A stretch of 64,000 nucleotides of DNA from Cinclus cinclus (Eukaryota; Chordata; Aves; Passeriformes; Cinclidae): NCBI RefSeq assembly GCF_963662255.1, contig NC_085056.1, positions 11,310,123 through 11,374,122 on the forward strand, in the 5' to 3' direction. Positions within the stretch are counted from its first letter, which is position 1, and the number at the start of each line of letters is the position of its first letter. Below, piece by piece: positions 51,820 to 62,800 of this stretch. The notes under the pieces were generated by a model. That model worked only from the letters and a program-made list of their open reading frames with translations. It was not told the DNA's origin and ran no database searches. The position numbers and the translations under genes are program-made.

Positions 51820-52519
51820 TTTATTTATTTATTAAACATGGTAAAGCATTTGAGGGTCTCTCTGTAATGTTATCCAAAGCATCAGTGCATACTGAATTTA
51901 AAAATAAAATGAATGGAACTTAACTGTGAAAAGCCTGCAATTAATTTATAAAATATCTGCTGAAATGGAAGAATACATCTTCCAGGCGATGTTGTGAACA
52001 CTTAATGGAGAGAGCTAATAGGATTGGCCCAGCACAGTTGCAACTAATAGTGTGCAGTGGGATTTTCAAAAGCACTAAGGGAAAAAAGAAATACTTTAAT
52101 AGAGCTCCCATACTTAATCTTCTCATTGTTGCTAAGCTTCCATGATATGAACATTCTAACTCATGCTAGGAAATATTTGCCTTGCTAGACTTGTGTTTTC
52201 AGACTGTGAAACTGGAAATTTAGTTTTGTAAAGTACTGATGTTTTCCGTGACACCTTCCATATGTTGTAGTGTTCTATAAATCACCATAACTTAGGTAGA
52301 CATACAGATATCTGAATTTCAAACAGAGTAATTCTTCATTGCACTGGCCAATTAATGAAGCCTTTTAGGAAAGCTATTTATGAAGCCTTAACGTAGTAAG
52401 TGGTATAATTTGGCTGCCCAGGAAAAGCAGTGTGTTGTGGCATTTCTGCAAGGGGAAGAGTGGGCCCACGTAGATGTGCCCAGGTCAGTCTGTACAGTGC
52501 TTGTGCTGGCTGGGAAAGA

Positions 52520-52765
52520 AGCAGGGTCCAGGGCTTACGTAAGTGTTCTATTTCATGACAATTTAGCTGGTTTCCATGGAGATAATTATGTTGTCACAAA
52601 CTCAGGGTAAAGATTTCAAGTGCAAGATAAATAGGAGGAGCACATGGACTTCCAAGCAATAAAGATGTCCTTCTTTTGCTCTGTTGTAACAAAAGGCAAC
52701 TATAATCACAGCAGTGAAAGAGTGAGCTGTCTTTGCGATAAACATTGTTAGCATTCAGTATATCA
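52520..52765 (+). repeat. Duplicated noncoding block 1, copy A
   Basis: This block matches 58495-58755 in the same orientation. Shared words in order: CAGGGTCCA, ATTTCATGA, GTTTCCATGGAGATAATTAT (B: GTTTCTATGGAGACAATTAT), GTTGTCACAAACT, GATTTCAAGTG, GAGATAAATA-type, AGGAGCACATGGACTTC, TTTTGCT and AACATT. The offset is steady at about 5.97 kb. GTTTCCATGGAGAT at 52570 resembles one half of an RFX X-box. No coding frame is shared, so the similarity is at the DNA level. It is either an old local duplication or two copies of one repeat. Confidence 0.7.
52570..52583 (+). promoter_or_regulatory. X-box-like (RFX/EF-C type) site, copy A
   Basis: GTTTCCATGGAGAT has a good left half of the palindromic RFX site (GTTNCCATGGNAAC) and a poor right half. 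The corresponding position in copy B is GTTTCTATGGAGAC. Both keep GTTTC-ATGGAGA, but binding is only inferred. Confidence 0.3.
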
Positions 52766-54020
52766 ACACCCTGTATTTCATACTATGCCTCTCAATACCG
52801 TTTTCTTTATGATCATGCTTTCAGTGGATAATAGTTTTCACCAGTTACACTAGAGTGGGGCCAACCCTTTAGCTGGAATAAATCAGCCCAGCTGGACTGC
52901 AGTCAATGAAACTGTGCTAAATTAAAGCTGAATTAAGCTGTGCTGAATTAAACCATTTGGGAATTTGACTTAACATTGTTCACCAACCCTGCCAAGTGAT
53001 CAGGTCAATAATATAAACAACAGAAGAGAGATATCTGATGGATTTTTTTCCCCCTCTAAGTAGTTATTCCCTTTAACCCTCTGAGTTATTCAAGACAATA
53101 GTTTGGTCAAGCTTTGCTCTTACCAGTGGCCCAACCAATTCCTTGCTATGAGGGTGTTGTGTACTCCTGTGTTTTAATCACTGTTCTGGTTAATCAGTAA
53201 GGTAGCACTTGGATTTCTTTTCCTTATTCCTTTCCCTCCCCCCCTTTCCAACCATAGGCTTATATAAGTTAATGACAAATGCTTGTTAAGGAGTTGGAAC
53301 TCATGTTCCCCAAGACTATTTACAGTGCTGGTCTGTGAAACTCTTGATTGAAATTGCTCTCAATTTTTAAGCTGTTGACAGTACTGGAAGAGAGTCTGAA
53401 TAAAGCCTGAGTGCAGACAGTTATGTATGCTAGAAAATAAACTGCAGGTGAGTCAAAGAGTGTTTGTCATCTGTAGAGCCTCATCCATATGGTATAGATT
53501 TGTTAGTTATTGGTTGTGCTGTTAACTTGTTGGCCTTGTAAATCACATCTAACGTCAAAATAACGAGGAATATCCCCTTTGAGTGGGCAATATGCTCAGT
53601 TTTTTTTAAATTTAGAAGCCACTCAACACCATTACATGCAAATTACTTGATACGTGTTGTTGATTGTAGTTCTAAACGTTAACAGTACAATTGAGTTGCC
53701 TGAGCACAAGCCCCTGGTGTCACTGTACTGCAGGGCTGTCAGAGCTGATCCTGGCTTTAGGGAAGACCTTTTTACACTGGGAGTGTAGAAAAGATAGCAG
53801 AGGAGATTGTAATGTAAAGACACTCTTCTCACTGGGGTGATTATTTGTACTCAGTGGGTGATCCATATTGTACTTGTAGAATTTATATTTTCTATATAAT
53901 GCTTACTTATGCATTAAATATATTAGTTCTAAGTAAATATTAGATGGTAGGGAGAGATATAAGCATTACATAGGTAGCAGACTGTATACTTAGACTATAA
54001 ATACAAGTTGAAACTCTATC
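52766..54020. other. Diverged interior between duplicated blocks, copy A
   Basis: This is 1.25 kb between blocks 1 and 2 of copy A. Apart from the palindromic repeat at 52857-52945 it is AT-rich with no gene. Only scattered short words (for example CTTACTTATGCATTA at about 53904, also near 59002) recur in the B interior, and those are out of register. Confidence 0.45.
52857..52945. mobile_element. Palindromic repeat fragment inside duplicated region A
   Basis: GGGGCCAACCCTTTAGCTGG, then AATAAATCAGCCCAGCTGGA and CTGCAGTCAATGAA, GCTGTGCTGAATTAAA follow the order of the sauropsid hairpin repeat with GGGCCAGATCC-AGCTGG-GTAAATCAGC-AGCTCCATTGAAGTCAATGG words. The right half has decayed into an AATTAAGCTG repeat. 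No counterpart is seen in copy B. Confidence 0.5.
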
Positions 54021-54155
54021 TTTTATTTATTAATTCAGTGGCAGTGCCTGAGTTGTGTTCTTTGTTTGGCACTGACAAAAGCCTTTGTAACTTTACACTG
54101 AGTCGGAGAGTTCTAGTTTTCTTTCTGTGGTTTCATGTTACTTGAGTGAGAAAGA
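54021..54155 (+). repeat. Duplicated noncoding block 2, copy A
   Basis: This block matches 59684-59887 in the same orientation. Shared words in order: TTTTATTT-TAATTCAGT-GCA-TG, TTCTTTGTT, CACTGACAAAAGC (B: CGTTGACAAGAGC), TAACTT, CACTGAG/GACACAGTTC, AGTTTTCTTT, and finally TTTCATGTTACTTGAGTGAG (B: TTTCATGTTACTTGAATGAG). The offset goes from 5,664 bp at the start to 5,730 bp at the end, because copy B has an expanded pyrimidine tract. Confidence 0.7.
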
Positions 54156-57100
54156 AGCCCTGGACAGTGCTGCCCTCGAGTTGGGGCTCTCTGTGGGAGC
54201 CTGGCTATGGGGGCTGCCCCACTCCCCAGAGGTGCTGGGAGCCCTGGCAGTGAGAGCTGTGTCCACGTTGTCTTTCTCCTCCAGAGCACAAGTCCTACTC
54301 CATTCATGTTATTCTCTCACTCTGCCACCTGCTTTTAATCTGTGAGTGAGGCTTATTGCTCTTGTGGATCTCATCTGCTTATTTGGTCTTATTATTTGCT
54401 AAAGTATATGGTAATTAGAATGAGAGAATGGAGACATAACAATAAGCAGAAAATTCCTTCACATTCTTTTTTTCTCACTCATTTATTTTCTTATATACTC
54501 TTTTCACTGTCTATGTCTCTGCTTTTATTTTCCAGTTTTTTTTTTTTCTCCAATATTTTGTCTTGACATTAGCCTTTGAGCCAGGATGCTGTATTTTCCA
54601 TCCTACAGGGATTTTAAATTATTTTTTTTTACAAAAGAATACCTATTTAAGAAGCTTTCCAGTTTTCTTTACAAACTAGAGTAAAAGAGTGACTCAGAAT
54701 GAAACACTAAGCTCTTACTCTCTGAATTATACTTTTCAACCAGTACAGCAGTGGAATGTCCTACTATTTAAAGCAGTTCAGTTTTTCTGTCCATAACTTA
54801 GTTATGCTCTAAGAATGAACTTGGGAATATTCAAAACCATAAAACCGAGTGAGTTTTAAAATATCATGTTTCTAAAATGATTGGGGTTTTTCTGTTGTGA
54901 AATTTTAATATATGCATTTCCAGAATTACCAGCTAATCTGGGGGTTATTGAAACCTGGTCTTGTCTTGCAAGCATTGAACGTTGAGGAAACACATGGTGT
55001 GTTTCTTATACTTCTGAATTTCCAGTGGGGTTTCCAGTACTTGCCACATGAGAAAATAACAAGGGTCTCAGCTGCATTTCTTTGTGTCTGAATTTGAACT
55101 TGTAAGTCAGGCATATCCCAGAGCCACTTGCTCACATTAGGGTTACACCCATTGCTGGGTCCGTTCATGAGCCAGGGTGGCAGTCTGGATGGGGCAGCTT
55201 CAAGGCACTGTTGTTATGATGAAGCACCAGAATATGAAGAGCAGATGCACTCATTTTCTGCTTGCAGAATGTGTGATTGTATCACAGAGTGGCATAACTC
55301 ATGGGTAGCCAGAAATGCCTTGCTAAAGAAAAAGGAAAGATTCTGTTAGTTTCATGGAGGTCCATTAGCAGAGCTTAGGGAAACCTGTGGTACATCAGCT
55401 CTTGCCCAAGCTTTGAATTTCACATCATTGTTTTTACTACATTTCTCCTACAAGGAGTACATAAAACAGAAACTGCGTGCAAAATCTGTATATCCTAAAC
55501 TAAAAAGTATTTCTCAGATTGTAAGAATCTGAGATTTTTTTACTCCCATATACTACAAAAGACAAGAGGGCAGGACATACTGAGCATCGGTATGAAGATG
55601 GTTCATCTCCAAAGTAAAAGCAAGAGCAATTTTAGAACCTGTAATTTGTTCTTTAAAAGGCACAAAAGACAGATTTGATCATTCACTTCTGTGCCTTAGT
55701 GACTCTCTGGCATTTAAAGATGTTTCTCATCCAAGATTTGATGCTAATACTGTAACATCAGGTAAATTCTTTGATGGTGGTCGCTGTTGTGTCTGCTACA
55801 GTTAGATAGGGTTATCTGTCAGACCTTCAAGTTATTTAATCCTATTGAACAACACTGTGAGATGTAATAATTGATTTATACAATGATCTCTGGCTTGCAT
55901 TTATACTGTCTACCAAAGGACTCCTGGCTCCTAACACTTGTATTGAGAGAATTTCAAAAGGCTCATGGGGGACAGCAATAACTCAGATGATATCAAAAGG
56001 CGATTTCAGTGACTGGGAGTCTGGAATAGTTTGCAAAGTGCTCCAGTGTCCTCAGAGGTCAAATTAACCACAACGTGTTGTATAGCTGCTGTTAGTTTGG
56101 TTACAAATCAAATGCCCTTCCTTTGGTAGTGCTTGAGAATGGAACATTTTGTCAGAGTGTTCATCGAAGCTTTCCAGGAAAGACAATGACTTAAAAAAAT
56201 AAATCTTTGTGATAGGGTTTAACCTTTCATGGCAAGAATGTATTAATGGCAGTTCTTCCCTTTAGAAACTTATTATGGAAAGATAGGCTTAGAAGATGTT
56301 CTCTGCTTTTGCTACAGCTATTTTATTCATCAATAAAATTTAAAATTCTATGTACTATGGTAAGTTTGCAATGGGACTGTGGAGGAGAGGAGCGGCTATA
56401 ATGTCATACTTGAATCATTAGGATTATATTTTCCCTTGTCCATTTTTTTCTTACAACAGAAAACTGTCAAACTGAGAATAAATAGGCAGCAGTCAAGGCT
56501 TTTCACTCTTACCAGCTCTAGCAAGGGTAGGCTTTCAGCTCCTGGTGATATTTTTCTCCCTGCCTTCACCATCCACGCTGCTTTCACTGGAGACAAGAGT
56601 GCACTTTTTTCCTTTTTAAATTTTGGATGCTGAGAAATTGTGCCAGGTTGAGCTGGCAAAGAACTAAGTGCCACAGCAGGGAGGAAGATTCATAAATGAT
56701 GAAGACACAATCTCTTAAACTCCCTAGCTCACAGGTGTTTTGTTATTAATGAAGTTGAAAAAGATGCTCCAGATTATGTCTCCTCCTTGTCATGAGAGCT
56801 CTGGCAGCTCTTTGTGACTGAAAGATCCTGCTCTTGCAGGTGTGTGGGATAAACTTGCAAGCCAGAATGGGGAAACAAGAGAGAGAAAGAAAAACATTCA
56901 CATACCCAAGGGATCCTAGAGATGGGAGAGAAATTAAAAAACCCTCAGTCATTGCATAGTGAAATGTATTCTGTCAATATATGAGAAAAGAGGTAACTAC
57001 AAACTTCATTTCCCGAGCATCTTATTTATCCCTCCAGCCCACATACACCTGGCAGCAAGGAGAATTGTCATCTGGTCTGCAACCCTACACTGACATCCTT

Positions 57101-58494
57101 TCTAAATCCCTAAGCAGAGCAACCTAAAGGCTAAAAAGGTTTTTAGAGCTTTGCAAGCTCTTTTCCAAAAACCAACAGTGATGACATCAAAGCCTTGGAA
57201 CCAAAGCATAAGGTTTCTTTATTTTTAGTTTTTTCATCTTTTGCCCCCAGTGTGTTAAGACCTGACTTATGGAAAATAATAATATTATGCTGGGGTTTAT
57301 TGCCTTGTTATGGAAGAATGAAGTTCATTTTTGCTTTTTATTGGCACCATCTGTTTCTTTTCTGGCAAGACACCCTCAAATGGTAGGATCCTTCATATAA
57401 ATGGCTGGTCCTGAGGTATAAGGGCTGTACTGATCATTAGATGTTCAAGAATTCTGTCTTCCTATTTTTTTAATTTTTTTTTGTATAGCCTGACCAAAAA
57501 AACCCAACAACAAAAACAACAACAACAAAAAAAAACAGACCCAGAACTGAACCAACTAAAAATAAAAACTTTCCCTGCCCCAAAAGCTATTGAGAGGTTT
57601 AGAAAAATGTTATCTGTTAGACAAAATGAAAAATTTAAATAAGGTGTTTGGGAAGAGTATCACTAGATTTGTCCTGTATTTACCCTTCTAAATCACTGGA
57701 AATGCTGATGAGCAATGCCCTCCCCTCTTCCACCCTGGAACATGGTGCACAGCTGGATGGTCACAGTGACTGCACAGGTCAGTGGCACAGGAGGATGAGC
57801 TCTAGTTTGGAGACTAATTAAAATTTTGCCAGTACCTACTGATTGCTGTACAGGGAGTATAGAGAATGAAATTAGGCAAGATGTATCCCACTTACTATTA
57901 TGTGCAAAAGCAATACCAGGTATTGATATAGCAAAGGAATACAGCATCACTTAAACATTTATTGCAGTCAAAATAAAGAGAATTTCAAGATTCCACTATT
58001 TCCTAAAAGCATTTATAGAAATTGTGTATTTGAGGAGGTTTTGGGAATTTAGTTTAATGTCAAAGCTGGGCCTAAAGTGATCCTCAGTGATGATTAAAGT
58101 TCTAAAATTAGAAGCAGATGGAAAATAAAGGTAATAGGAGTTTAACCTCAGAAAATTTGGTGTACTCTATTATACTGTAAAGAGTATTCAGTGTTTTCTT
58201 TGGTTTGTGAGTCAGTGTCATGTGTCAACAATTCCTAGTAATCAGATACCTAATGTACAGTTTAGGCTGAGCAGAGCTATACCTGAGCATAAAAGAACAC
58301 TGAGCCATGTATCCTCATTCTGAGCAGCTGAGACATTTACTTAGCCCTCATGTAATGACTGATTATTTTTTGGCTGGTTAGAGGTAGAAAGCAGTATTGT
58401 TTTAACAAATTTCTACTAGACTGGTTTGTGGGTTTCTATGAAATCTGCCAGTGGTGACAGTTTGTGCAGTACACGTGTTTACCAGGTTTTCAGT
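54156..58494. other. Intergenic, no gene seen
   Basis: AT-rich desert with a GC-richer patch at 54160-54290, T-runs near 54470-54560 and 54619-54632, and an A/C-rich tract at 57495-57537. Reading frames stay at or below 92 codons. I see no transposon end I can name. Confidence 0.65.
57495..57537 (+). repeat. (AAC)n / A-rich tract
   Basis: A7, CCCAACAAC, then AACAACAACAAC and an A9 run. It is a short impure AAC microsatellite with low G and T content. Confidence 0.75.
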
Positions 58495-58755
58495 AAACAG
58501 GGTCCAAATATTGTGCAAATGCACCATTTCATGAGAACCAGTTTCTATGGAGACAATTATGTTGTCACAAACTGACTGTTGTGATTTCAAGTGTGAGATA
58601 AATAAGAAGAGCATGGGAACTTCTAATCAGCTAAAATGATCTATTTTTGCTTTGTATTGACAAAAAACCAAGAGCAACCCACAGGAATGAAATTAAACTC
58701 AATTTCTTTCTTTAATGCTGGCAGAGAGTAACATTTTAATATTCTGAATTCATCC
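58495..58755 (+). repeat. Duplicated noncoding block 1, copy B
   Basis: This is the partner of 52520-52765. The best-kept core is 58541-58612 (GTTTCTATGGAGACAATTAT, GTTGTCACAAACTGACTGTT, GATTTCAAGTGTGAGATAAA, TAAGAAGAGCATGGGAAC), with most positions matching copy A. Similarity weakens on both sides. There is no reading frame in common, and no poly(A) or terminal inverted repeat at the edges. Confidence 0.7.
58541..58554 (+). promoter_or_regulatory. X-box-like site, copy B
   Basis: GTTTCTATGGAGAC sits at the position equivalent to 52570-52583. One change (C to T in the centre) weakens the left RFX half-site compared with copy A. Confidence 0.25.
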
Positions 58756-59683
58756 TGTGACTGTGTACAACTGTCTCCTCGTATTACTTCTCATGGTTCT
58801 TCTGCTAAAAATTAGCGTCACTTTTTAAACTGCTTATCCAGTGGTAGTGGAAAACAAAACAAGTAAAGCACCTATCAGGACTGATAGTTCTTCAAGGACC
58901 ATGTGGCAGATCAAATGACAGATGTGTGTACATTCCCCATCTAAAGCTTCACTTGTTTGATGTAGCTGGTTAGAACTATTTACTGGAATTTTAAATCTCT
59001 CTTACTTATGCATTAGAAAATGAAATATAGCCTGTAAGCTGGATTACATACTTAGCTCTTACAAATGCTTGCTGTTCACCCAGTGTATGTTTCAAAACTA
59101 AGAGAGGAGAAAAAGTGAAGATTTGGTAATCATTGCTGCAGTTCCAAACAGCTTTCCCTTACACTGAGCAGCACTTTGGTCTAGGGGAATGGGAGGGGAT
59201 TGTAGCCTCAGGGTGTGACACAACCTACACCTTTATTTCATATAGCCCAAAGTCAGAGGATTCTTTTTTTGTATCATTATTAAGTAGCTGTTGACATGCT
59301 AAGGTCTGTCTTGTCAAAGATGCGTGAAGGGGTCGCTCACCCCAGGCTGGGAGATGTCTCCCCACTCTTTACATGCAGCCTGTGCAGTTTGGGGATGCTG
59401 TTCAAGGAACATACACTGAGCATGAATACGATATGAGTGTGGCAATTAGACAACTATTTCTATTCTGAGTAATGAAATACAGAAGAGGGAAATATGCATG
59501 GGGACAAATTTTATAGATTTGCTATAGATCAGCATATACCTGTGTGTGAGTGTGCATGTCAACAGACATTCACATAGTTTGTAGCCTACTTTGCAGTGTA
59601 AATATGAAACTATAGTAAATTTAGAATATTTTCTCTTTCGGTACAGACATGCACATTATATATTTATATCGAGGCTCCTTTCT
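58756..59683. other. Diverged interior between duplicated blocks, copy B
   Basis: This is 0.93 kb between blocks 1 and 2 of copy B, AT-rich and without a gene. It is shorter than the matching interval in copy A, partly because A contains a repeat insertion. Confidence 0.45.
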
Positions 59684-59887
59684 CTTTTATTTTGTAATTC
59701 AGTAGCACTGTCTTGGCAACACAAATGGCTGGTTTTCTTTGTTCAGCGTTGACAAGAGCTTTTCCAACTTAAAAAATCTGACACAGTTCCAGCTTTTCTT
59801 TTTTTTTCCTTTTTCTTCTTCTTCTTTTTTTTTTTTTTTTCTTTATTTTTTCTTCCAGGGTTTCATGTTACTTGAATGAGAAGGATA
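59684..59887 (+). repeat. Duplicated noncoding block 2, copy B
   Basis: This is the partner of 54021-54155. It shares TTTTATTTTGTAATTCAGTA at the start and TTTCATGTTACTTGAATGAG at the end, with TTCTTTGTT and GTTGACAAGAGC between. It is interrupted by the pyrimidine tract 59793-59857, which accounts for most of its extra length. Confidence 0.7.
59793..59857 (+). repeat. Polypyrimidine tract (T-rich with CTT units)
   Basis: About 65 bases of T and C only apart from one A, including three CTT units and a T18 run. It lies inside duplicated block 2 copy B and probably expanded there after the duplication, since copy A has only TTTTCTTTCT at that point. Confidence 0.85.
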
Positions 59888-62800
59888 TATACTGGTTGAA
59901 CCTTCTGTGTTCAGCTGTTAAACTGACAGCTTTTTCTTCTGCCATGAGAAGGCTTTCAGTAATTTGGATGTGGTGCCTTTTTCCTGTCACTGCCAAGAAC
60001 AATGCTTCTGTTCAGGCTGACATCAGAGGTATAGAATTGCTCTGTGTTTGACCTCTGATAGCTGTGCATAATAGATCTGTGCATCACAAATGCTCCACAA
60101 ATAGTCTATTTGGGTGCATAGCTCAAGTCAAAACAGCAGTATATATTACAAGGATGTGTAAGTCAGAGGGGAGAGAGTTTAGGGGGGAAAAAGTCATTGC
60201 TAGACTTGCCATTCTGTATCAATGTTTACAAAGGAGCTATCTTCCTTATGCAAATGGCATATCCCCCATCCGTGCTCCTGCCTCAGATGTGCTTCGTCCT
60301 TTCCACAATAGCACTGAGCAGACAGGTTTCCCAGAAGTTTAGTTAAATTCACTTATGGATGCAAGAAGCATTTGGAAGGCAATTTACGTTACACTTTCCA
60401 TTACTGTTGTCTGGAAATGAAGTCCGAAGTTTTTGGTATGGTTTTCTGAGTCAGTAAATAAGGCAAGGTGGCACTTGATAGTAGGCTGCAAAAATAAATG
60501 AGAATTATTTAGAAATGGGGGAAAGGCTGGTTTGATTTACATGCTAGAGCTGTTCTGAGTGGTTTTTTTTTAAAATAAATCCCTTTCGATAAAGGTATAT
60601 TCTTCAGACTCCTCTCTCCTAGAATCAGTAATTCTCTAATTAGAATTTTATGGGTGTTGTCTTTTCCTTTTTAAAATCACAATAGAATGGAGAAGCCTTT
60701 CTAATATACTGAAGTATCATAGTGTCTAGATATTTTGATTAGGAGTAGTGTTTCTTATATGCCTGACAGATTAAAGTTCCCTGAAGTCTATGGTTTTGAT
60801 GTACCTTTTTCACTGCTCTGAAATAAACAGACAAGTCAGAAGAAAAAAAAATGGGAAATCACACATCTCTTCCTTTCCATGTGGAGAATGAGGTGCCAGG
60901 TGGATTGTTTAAGCTGCTAAGATCACTAAAAAGTGTAGCGAGAGAGCTGCTGTATCCCTGAGCAGTATCCAACACTTAAGTCAAAGTGGTTTCTCGTTTT
61001 GATTTATTCCTTCAAGAAGTACAAGAATTTGAAACTGAAATTGCTCTGGAAAACCTGTTTTGATGTGTCTCTGCAGAAGTAACTGCTCAGTGTGCAGTGA
61101 GCTTATTCAGTCTGTGTTGAGACTGATGCCAGTGTGGTCCAAGGTGGCTGAGCTGGGTGGGCTTGGCCAGGCTGAAACCTGGGGAGTACAGAGTAACTTT
61201 CACCAAACATCAAACAGTGCCTGTGACTACACCTCCTGTAAGGTGGCAATAGGTGTTACATGGAGGCTGCCTCACTCTATCCCAGCTATAACTGCACAAA
61301 ATAAAAGATCTCTTTTAAGGGAAATCACAGAATGTTTATATCAAGGCATCCTTCAAAATAAAGCTTTTTATTACTTCTGTTTGAATAGCTGGTGCATGCT
61401 CTTCTTTTCCTGCTATTTTTAAACTAAATTCTTCTTAGAATTAGCCCCCACTATTGGCCATGGCATAAATTGCTTCACATTGCAGCTTTGCATAATTATG
61501 CTGTCTACTTTACAAGGTTTTACATAGTCTGTGATTTCTTTCTGACTCTATACATATACAATGTGACTGTTCATTGAATTACATATTTCTAAATGTCATC
61601 ACTTGTAGAAATGGAAGGTGGACATTTATTAAAACAGCTTTTTATTTTCCAGAAGGCCTTCAAATACCTTTAAAACGTAAAAATTGGTATCTTTATTAGT
61701 GTTCTATAGAAAAGTGAAAATAATTCAGATGAAAAGCATATATAGCAGTAAGTAAAACACCACTGTTTTAGCTGTTGCTGCAGTAAATAAAGGGATTAAT
61801 AATCAATGGATATTGTAAATAAATATAGATTTATATCAGAAACAGATTTGCCCCAGTAACTCCACTGAAAATTCAGCAATTTCAAAAATTTTTGAGCAAT
61901 TGGAATGAACTCTTAATAGAAATCTACTTAGAGGCAGAAAAACATATTTAAATGTCTATTAAAGAAAAATTACAAACTAAAATTGTATACAGTATGTCTT
62001 GGTCATGTCTCTTGGTAAATATAAGAAGCAATAAACTAAAGATTTCCTACAACTGGGAAGTGCCTGACTACCCTGTCTAGTACTCTGAGAATTTAACCTA
62101 CTGTTGGCCCTGCCATTTACAGAAAGGAGTCTCTCACTGACAAAAGCTGCTGTACTATAATAAAATAAAGAAACACCCTAATTTTTTTTCTTTTTTTTTT
62201 TTTTTATGAGATGCATTTTTTTTTTCTGGTAAAAGAAAATTCACATCTACATTTGAAACACTTGGAAGCTTAAGTATAACATTTTCTTCATGTTTCATGG
62301 TGCAATTTTATTTGACATATAGGATTTGTAACAATTTCTTAGTTGTTTAGTGAATATTTTCACTATTTCACAGACTGACAATCAGTTTGGAGTATTTTAT
62401 GTTAATGGTGAGAAATGGTCAGAGTTGCTACAGTGGCTCATGTCTCTTATGCACATAGCATGAATCCTGTTTGACTGGTTTACAGAATATCAAGCATCAG
62501 GTGGGTAACAGTAAGAATATAAAAACTTTTCAAAACTTTCATTTTGGGCAAACAATTTACAAATAGCTGCTTCTGTGCTGTTTTTGTTAGTCATCCATCC
62601 ATGAAGAAAAGATTGGTACATAGGCAGTCTAGCAATTTAACCTGGACTTATCAATACCTCATTCTGGTGTTTTTAACTAAATGGTAGATGGTGTAATGGC
62701 AGGCTGCTCCACTGAGGTTTGGAGCTGGTCCACATAAGCAGAGATAGGGACAGAGGGAGGTCAGAAAGGACGTGAGAGAAATGTCTTCCTCATTTTCTGA

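Larger units (their letters stand above)
48451..52519. other. Intergenic, no gene seen
   Basis: AT-rich sequence with an AAGC-type short repeat (49378-49393), a T-rich tract (49477-49508), a 20-bp perfect palindrome (50775-50794) and a TG/CA palindrome (51804-51819). Reading frames of 121-123 codons on - at 49374-49739 and 50318-50689 have no family signature. Confidence 0.65.

Noticed and set aside
53904..59016. CTTACTTATGCATTA shared by 53904 and 59002 as a third duplicated block
   Set aside because: The offset is about 5.1 kb, out of register with the 5.66-5.97 kb of the other blocks, and similarity does not extend. It is probably chance in AT-rich DNA.
59793..59862. Splice-acceptor-like polypyrimidine tract ending in TTCCAG
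   Set aside because: It scores well as an acceptor by eye, but no open frame or donor follows. The matching position in copy A of the duplication has no such tract, so it is an expanded simple repeat.
61060..61422. 120-codon frame on the + strand
   Set aside because: Codon content looks random, it has no motif, and it is isolated in AT-rich desert.
61842..61875. Further palindromic-repeat copy
   Set aside because: Only the words GTAACTCCACTGAA and nearby bases fit. The match is too short to call as an element.
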